Shown here: positions 60,496-64,000 of the stretch, in pieces | Layout: each line of letters opens with the position of its first letter | Position numbering within the stretch: position 1 is the stretch's first letter | Assembly: GCF_030540875.1 (NCBI RefSeq) | Contig: NZ_JAUOEM010000007.1 | Coordinates: 62,001 to 126,000 of the forward strand | DNA from: Flavivirga amylovorans | Lineage (GTDB): Bacteria > Bacteroidota > Bacteroidia > Flavobacteriales > Flavobacteriaceae | Length of the DNA: 64,000 bases | Reading direction: 5' to 3' | Position numbers and translations under genes: made by a program | Notes under the pieces: model-generated | The model's input: only the letters and a program-made list of their open reading frames with translations | What the model was told of the DNA's origin: nothing | Databases searched by the model: none

Positions 60496-61740
60496 ATGCA
60501 GCAAATAGAATTAATGGCTCCGGCTGGAAACTTTGAATCACTTCAGGCTGCTTTAGATAACGGAGCAGACTCAGTATATTTTGGTGTAGAACAGTTAAAT
60601 ATGAGAGCAAGGGCATCTATAAATTTTACTTTGGATGATTTACCCGAAATTTCAAAACGATGTAAAGCAAAAAACGTAAGAACGTATTTAACATTAAATA
60701 CGATTATTTACGATCATGATTTATCCATTGTAAAAACACTTGTTAAAAAAGCAAAAGAATCGGATATTACGGCTGTAATAGCAATGGATCAAGCTGTAAT
60801 TACTTGTGCCAGAGAGCTAGATCTAGAAGTACATATCTCAACGCAAATTAACATTACCAACATTGAAACCGTTAAGTTTTATGCACTATTTGCGGATACG
60901 ATGGTGTTAAGTAGAGAATTAAGCTTACGTCAGGTAAAGAAAATAACCGAAGACATCGAAAAAGAACAAATAAAGGGACCTTCTGGTAAATTAGTTGAAA
61001 TTGAGGTATTTGGTCATGGCGCACTTTGCATGGCTGTTTCCGGGAAATGTTATATGAGTTTGCATTCCCAAAACTCATCAGCAAATAGAGGCGCTTGTAA
61101 ACAAAATTGTAGAAAGAAATACACTGTTATCGATCAAGAAACTGGTTTCGAAATGGAGCTAGATAATGAATATATTATGTCTCCCAAAGATTTATGTACT
61201 ATAGATATTTTAGATCAAGTAGCAGAATCTGGTATTAAAGTATTAAAAATTGAAGGTCGAGGTCGAGCTCCAGAATATGTTGCTAGAGTTATTAAATGTT
61301 ATAGAGATGCTATTGATAGTCTTGAAAATAAAACCTATGAAAAAGAAAAGGTTGTTTCTTGGATGCAAGAATTAGAGAAAGTTTATAACAGAGGGTTTTG
61401 GAACGGGTATTATTTAGGTCAGAAATTGGGTGAATGGAGTAACGGATCTGGATCACATGCTACTCAAAAAAAGGTGTATATCGGTAAAGGCATACACTTC
61501 TATACCAAAGCTAAAATAGGTGAGTTTAAAATTGATGCTTACAATGTGTCTCTTGGAGACACTATTTTAGTCACCGGACCTACAACAGGAGCAAAAGAAA
61601 TGGAAGTTAGTGAGATGTTGGTAAATGATGAAAAATTAACCATGGGATCTAAAGGTGATACGATAACAATACCATTAGAGTTTAGAATAAGACCTTCAGA
61701 TAAATTATATAAAATTGTTGAAAATAAAGTAGAAGCTTAA
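60496..61740 (+). CDS. trhP: U32 peptidase-family tRNA U34 hydroxylation protein TrhP
   Basis: TrhP (YegQ-like) forms the same 5-hydroxyuridine from prephenate without oxygen. The 414-residue protein starts 'MQQIELMAPAGNFESLQAAL' and carries the U32 signature 'EVFGHGALCMAVSGKCYMS' (170-188). Cysteines C178, C185, C201 and C205 are placed to hold an Fe-S cluster. Substrate-side 'SPKDLCTIDIL' (229-239) is also conserved. Its start lies one base after the trhO stop and its stop overlaps the ferredoxin start. Confidence 0.88.
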   Translation: MQQIELMAPAGNFESLQAALDNGADSVYFGVEQLNMRARASINFTLDDLPEISKRCKAKNVRTYLTLNTIIYDHDLSIVKTLVKKAKESDITAVIAMDQAVITCARELDLEVHISTQINITNIETVKFYALFADTMVLSRELSLRQVKKITEDIEKEQIKGPSGKLVEIEVFGHGALCMAVSGKCYMSLHSQNSSANRGACKQNCRKKYTVIDQETGFEMELDNEYIMSPKDLCTIDILDQVAESGIKVLKIEGRGRAPEYVARVIKCYRDAIDSLENKTYEKEKVVSWMQELEKVYNRGFWNGYYLGQKLGEWSNGSGSHATQKKVYIGKGIHFYTKAKIGEFKIDAYNVSLGDTILVTGPTTGAKEMEVSEMLVNDEKLTMGSKGDTITIPLEFRIRPSDKLYKIVENKVEA

Positions 61741-61970
61741 TGGTTGTTATTACCTTACAACGTAATAAGTGTATTGGTTGCAATTACTGTGTAGAATTAG
61801 CGCCTAGTCAATTTCAAATGTCCAAGAAAGATGGCAAAACAGTTCTTTTACATTCAAAAGATAAAAAAGGCTTTTTTACTGTAAAATCTAACGACGACAT
61901 TATTTTTGATGCGTGTGATAGAGCGTCTAAAGCCTGCCCTGTAAATATAATTAGTGTTAAGAATATTTAA
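61740..61970 (+). CDS. Single-cluster [4Fe-4S] ferredoxin
   Basis: The 76-residue protein has C11-x2-C14-x2-C17 ('KCIGCNYCVELAP') and a late C66-P ('KACPVNI'), the ligand set for one [4Fe-4S] cluster, with an extra C59. It starts with a one-base overlap (TAATG) to trhP, so it is part of that operon. An electron-transfer or cluster-supply role for TrhP is the obvious idea, not demonstrated. Confidence 0.9.
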   Translation: MVVITLQRNKCIGCNYCVELAPSQFQMSKKDGKTVLLHSKDKKGFFTVKSNDDIIFDACDRASKACPVNIISVKNI

Positions 61971-62085
61971 ATAAATTTTTAGCTTTTTAAAGTCAACATA
62001 ATAATCATATCTTTACATTTCAAAAAGAATTATTAATCTTCATTCGTAATAATCTAATTATTAACGAATTCAATATATAACGTAT

Positions 62086-63279
62086 ATGGCTTGCGCGAGC
62101 TGCTCAACTAAAGACGGTCAACCCAAAGGCTGCAAAAATAATGGGACTTGTGGTACAGACAGTTGTAATAAACTAACTGTTTTCGATTGGTTGGCTAATA
62201 TGTCGCTCCCAAACGGTGAAAAACCATTCGATTGGGTTGAGGTACGTTATAAAAACGGAAGAAAAGAATACTACAAGAATGCTGAAAACTTAACATTGAG
62301 CATTGGAGATATTGTAGCCACACAAGCAAAGGCAGGACATGATATTGGTATGGTTACCCTTGCAGGGGAATTGGTACGCGTTCAAATGAAGCGTAAAAAC
62401 ATATCGGATAATGAAGAAGAAGCCTTAAAAATTTACCGAAAAGCAAGTCAAAAAGATATTGATATTTGGTCTTCTGCACGTGACAAAGAAGAACCGATGA
62501 AGGTTAGGGCGCGTCAGTTTGCAATTGATTTGAAATTACAAATGAAAATTTCCGATATCGAATTTCAAGGTGATGCCAGTAAAGCTACTTTTTATTATAC
62601 AGCCGAAGAACGTGTCGATTTTAGAGAACTTATAAAAGTATTTGCTCGCGAATTTAGAACACGCATAGAAATGAAACAAGTAGGGTTCCGTCAAGAAGCT
62701 TCAAGACTTGGTGGTATTGGATCTTGCGGTCGTGAATTATGCTGTTCGACATGGCTAACAGATTTCCGATCAGTAAGTACGTCGGCAGCGAGATACCAAC
62801 AATTATCATTAAACCCTCAAAAATTAGCAGGGCAATGTGGTAAATTAAAATGCTGTTTAAACTATGAATTAGACACGTATCTTGATGCCTTAAAAAACTT
62901 TCCTAAGACAGACACCAAGATATACACAGAAAAAGGGACTGCAGTGTGCCAAAAAACAGACATTTTTAAAGGGCACATGTGGTATGCCTATGAAGGAGAA
63001 TGGAATCATTGGCATAAAATTACGACTACTCAGGCCAATGAAATTATTAGCTTAAACAAGAAAAACGAAAAAATAGCAAGTCTTGAAGAATTTGCTTCAG
63101 AATTGGTAGAAGAAGCTAAGGCTGAGTTTGAAAACGTTGTTGGTCAAGATAGTTTAACACGTTTTGATAGTCCAAAGTCCAATAATAGACGTAAAAATAA
63201 TAAGAGAAGAAACAATAAAAATAATAGGAGTAATAAAAAGAAAAGAAAACCTCAAAACAGTAAAAATGCAACAAAATAA
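62086..63279 (+). CDS. ricT: PSP1-domain protein RicT (YaaT-like)
   Basis: RicT/YaaT belongs to the Fe-S-binding complex that controls RNase Y-dependent processing in Firmicutes; in Bacteroidota its role is unproven. The 397-residue protein has a Cys-rich N-terminus (C3, C6, C16, C22, C27), a PSP1 core (about 100-270) with 'GGIGSCGRELCCSTWL' and 'LAGQCGKLKCCLNYE', and a C-terminal Asn/Lys/Arg-rich tail (about 360-397). The last 14 bases overlap gldH. The tail may contact RNA. Confidence 0.88.
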   Translation: MACASCSTKDGQPKGCKNNGTCGTDSCNKLTVFDWLANMSLPNGEKPFDWVEVRYKNGRKEYYKNAENLTLSIGDIVATQAKAGHDIGMVTLAGELVRVQMKRKNISDNEEEALKIYRKASQKDIDIWSSARDKEEPMKVRARQFAIDLKLQMKISDIEFQGDASKATFYYTAEERVDFRELIKVFAREFRTRIEMKQVGFRQEASRLGGIGSCGRELCCSTWLTDFRSVSTSAARYQQLSLNPQKLAGQCGKLKCCLNYELDTYLDALKNFPKTDTKIYTEKGTAVCQKTDIFKGHMWYAYEGEWNHWHKITTTQANEIISLNKKNEKIASLEEFASELVEEAKAEFENVVGQDSLTRFDSPKSNNRRKNNKRRNNKNNRSNKKKRKPQNSKNATK

Positions 63280-63760
63280 TGTATTCTTATTTCTTTTAAT
63301 GGTTTCTTTAGTATTTGTGTCCTGCGATTCTAATCGTGTTTTCGATACCTATAAATCGGTACCTAACAAATGGCATAAAGACTCTATAATTAGTTTTAAA
63401 GTAACGCCTCCAGATTCTACAAAAGCGTATAATTTGTTTGTTAATTTAAGAAACACGAATGATTATAGATATAATAACTTGTATTTAATTGTTGAAATGG
63501 GCTTTCCTCATGGGAAGACTATTAAAGACACATTAGAATATAGAATGGCAGATCCCAGTGGAAAACTCTTAGGCACGGGACTTACCGATGTTAAAGAGAA
63601 TAAGCTTTGGTATAAGGAACAAGTCATTTTTAAAGAAACTGGGGACTATACCGTTAACATACAACATGCCATGAGAGAAAATGGCAAGGTTAATGGTGTT
63701 ATAGAACTTGAAGGGATCACAGATATTGGTTTTAGAATTGAAAAATCTCAAAGCGAATAA
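63266..63760 (+). CDS. gldH: Gliding motility lipoprotein GldH
   Basis: GldH is a lipoprotein required for gliding and stability of the T9SS motor complex. From ATG 63266 the protein has 164 residues with a lipoprotein signal (lipobox 'FVSC', C20) and the conserved 'FDTYKSVPNKWHKDSIISF' (25-43) and 'LYLIVEMGFPHGKTIKDTLE' segments. The frame is open to 63164 inside ricT, but the signal peptide fixes the start. Together with sprE it marks a gliding, T9SS-bearing organism. Confidence 0.92.
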   Translation: MQQNNVFLFLLMVSLVFVSCDSNRVFDTYKSVPNKWHKDSIISFKVTPPDSTKAYNLFVNLRNTNDYRYNNLYLIVEMGFPHGKTIKDTLEYRMADPSGKLLGTGLTDVKENKLWYKEQVIFKETGDYTVNIQHAMRENGKVNGVIELEGITDIGFRIEKSQSE

Positions 63761-63829
63761 ATAGAATTCCCTATAATTCTAAATGTTCTTAGAATTGCAT
63801 CTAGTAAATATTTAATATTATAAAGTTTA

Positions 63830-64000
63830 ATGGCAAAAAAAAAGCAAGCAACAACTCAAGATTTCTCAAAATATATACGTTGGTTTTGGATGTTATTTAC
63901 AGGAGGAGTCCTTCTTGTGATTCTTATTTTCCTATTAGCTTCATGGGGTGCTTTTGGTGAAATGCCAGATCACACTGTATTAGAAAACCCTAAAACGCAT
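63830..64000 (+). CDS. Class A penicillin-binding protein (PBP1A-like), start only
   Basis: The first 57 codons are visible: a basic start (MAKKKQATTQ), one membrane helix (about 18-38, 'WFWMLFTGGVLLVILIFLLA') and 'FGEMPDHTVLENPKTH', which is the segment preceding the transglycosylase domain in class A PBPs. Location directly after gldH is usual in flavobacteria. The gene runs past the window end. Confidence 0.8.
   Translation, partial: MAKKKQATTQDFSKYIRWFWMLFTGGVLLVILIFLLASWGAFGEMPDHTVLENPKTH

Overview
The window comes from an AT-rich member of the Bacteroidota, almost certainly a Flavobacteriaceae (a marine-type gliding flavobacterium). The grounds are the gliding and type IX secretion genes sprE/porW and gldH, many genes of families restricted to flavobacteria (DUF6341, DUF6427, DUF4254 beside GT9, DUF4292, DUF5687, HU-CCDC81/SPOR), a promoter of the TTG-N17-TAnnTTTG type ahead of atpB, frequent TTG starts and very few Shine-Dalgarno sequences. 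The genus cannot be named from the sequence alone. I saw no rRNA, tRNA or CRISPR.

Layout. 1-13.9 kb is a surface polysaccharide locus. A plus-strand run holds a sialyltransferase-like end, three polytopic polymerase/ligase-like proteins, glycosyltransferases, a 2OG-Fe(II) oxygenase, UDP-glucose dehydrogenase, UDP-xylose synthase and the initiating sugar-phosphate transferase. It meets a minus-strand trio (GT4, wecB, CapK-like AMP ligase) stop codon to stop codon. 14-27.4 kb is core: purD, upp, DUF4254-GT9, an HTCS/AraC regulator relic, an orphan paaE-like reductase, an ABC exporter pair, sprE and a bactofilin. 26.7-32.6 kb is the ATP synthase operon atpZ-DUF6168-atpBEFHAG, without atpD and atpC. 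32.8-40.9 kb carries a flippase, dut, a sugar nucleotidyltransferase, a TPR protein, a DUF4292 lipoprotein, an EnvC-like protein and a methyltransferase.

40.9-49.8 kb is an accessory island, nearly all on the minus strand. It has small single-function genes (DUF2200, SRPBCC, DUF1801, a serine hydrolase, an acyltransferase, a LytTR regulator, two XRE regulators), a nonsense-mutated gene, an IS1182-type transposase relic, a MITE-like element, and palindromic spacers with arms GTGTTACAAC/GTTGTAACAC that flank genes in a cassette-like way. 49.8-64 kb returns to core: a thioesterase, a SPOR protein, dprA, trpS, plsC, an ECF sigma operon, recA, a trhO-trhP-ferredoxin operon, ricT, gldH and the start of a class A penicillin-binding protein.

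Most interesting points. (1) Two identically spaced GCAACC-N15-CATCTA promoters lie on both sides of recA. One is upstream of the lipoprotein-sigma-barrel operon and the other is upstream of an isolated 30-codon ORF with its own terminator, which suggests an autoregulated ECF sigma factor with a small-peptide or sRNA target. (2) The cassette-like palindromic spacers in the island. (3) The two alternative tRNA U34 hydroxylases TrhO and TrhP in one tight operon with a ferredoxin. (4) A terminator-like hairpin after atpE. (5) A 52-bp tandem duplication that copies the end of atpG. (6) A dense family of REP-like hairpins between core genes.
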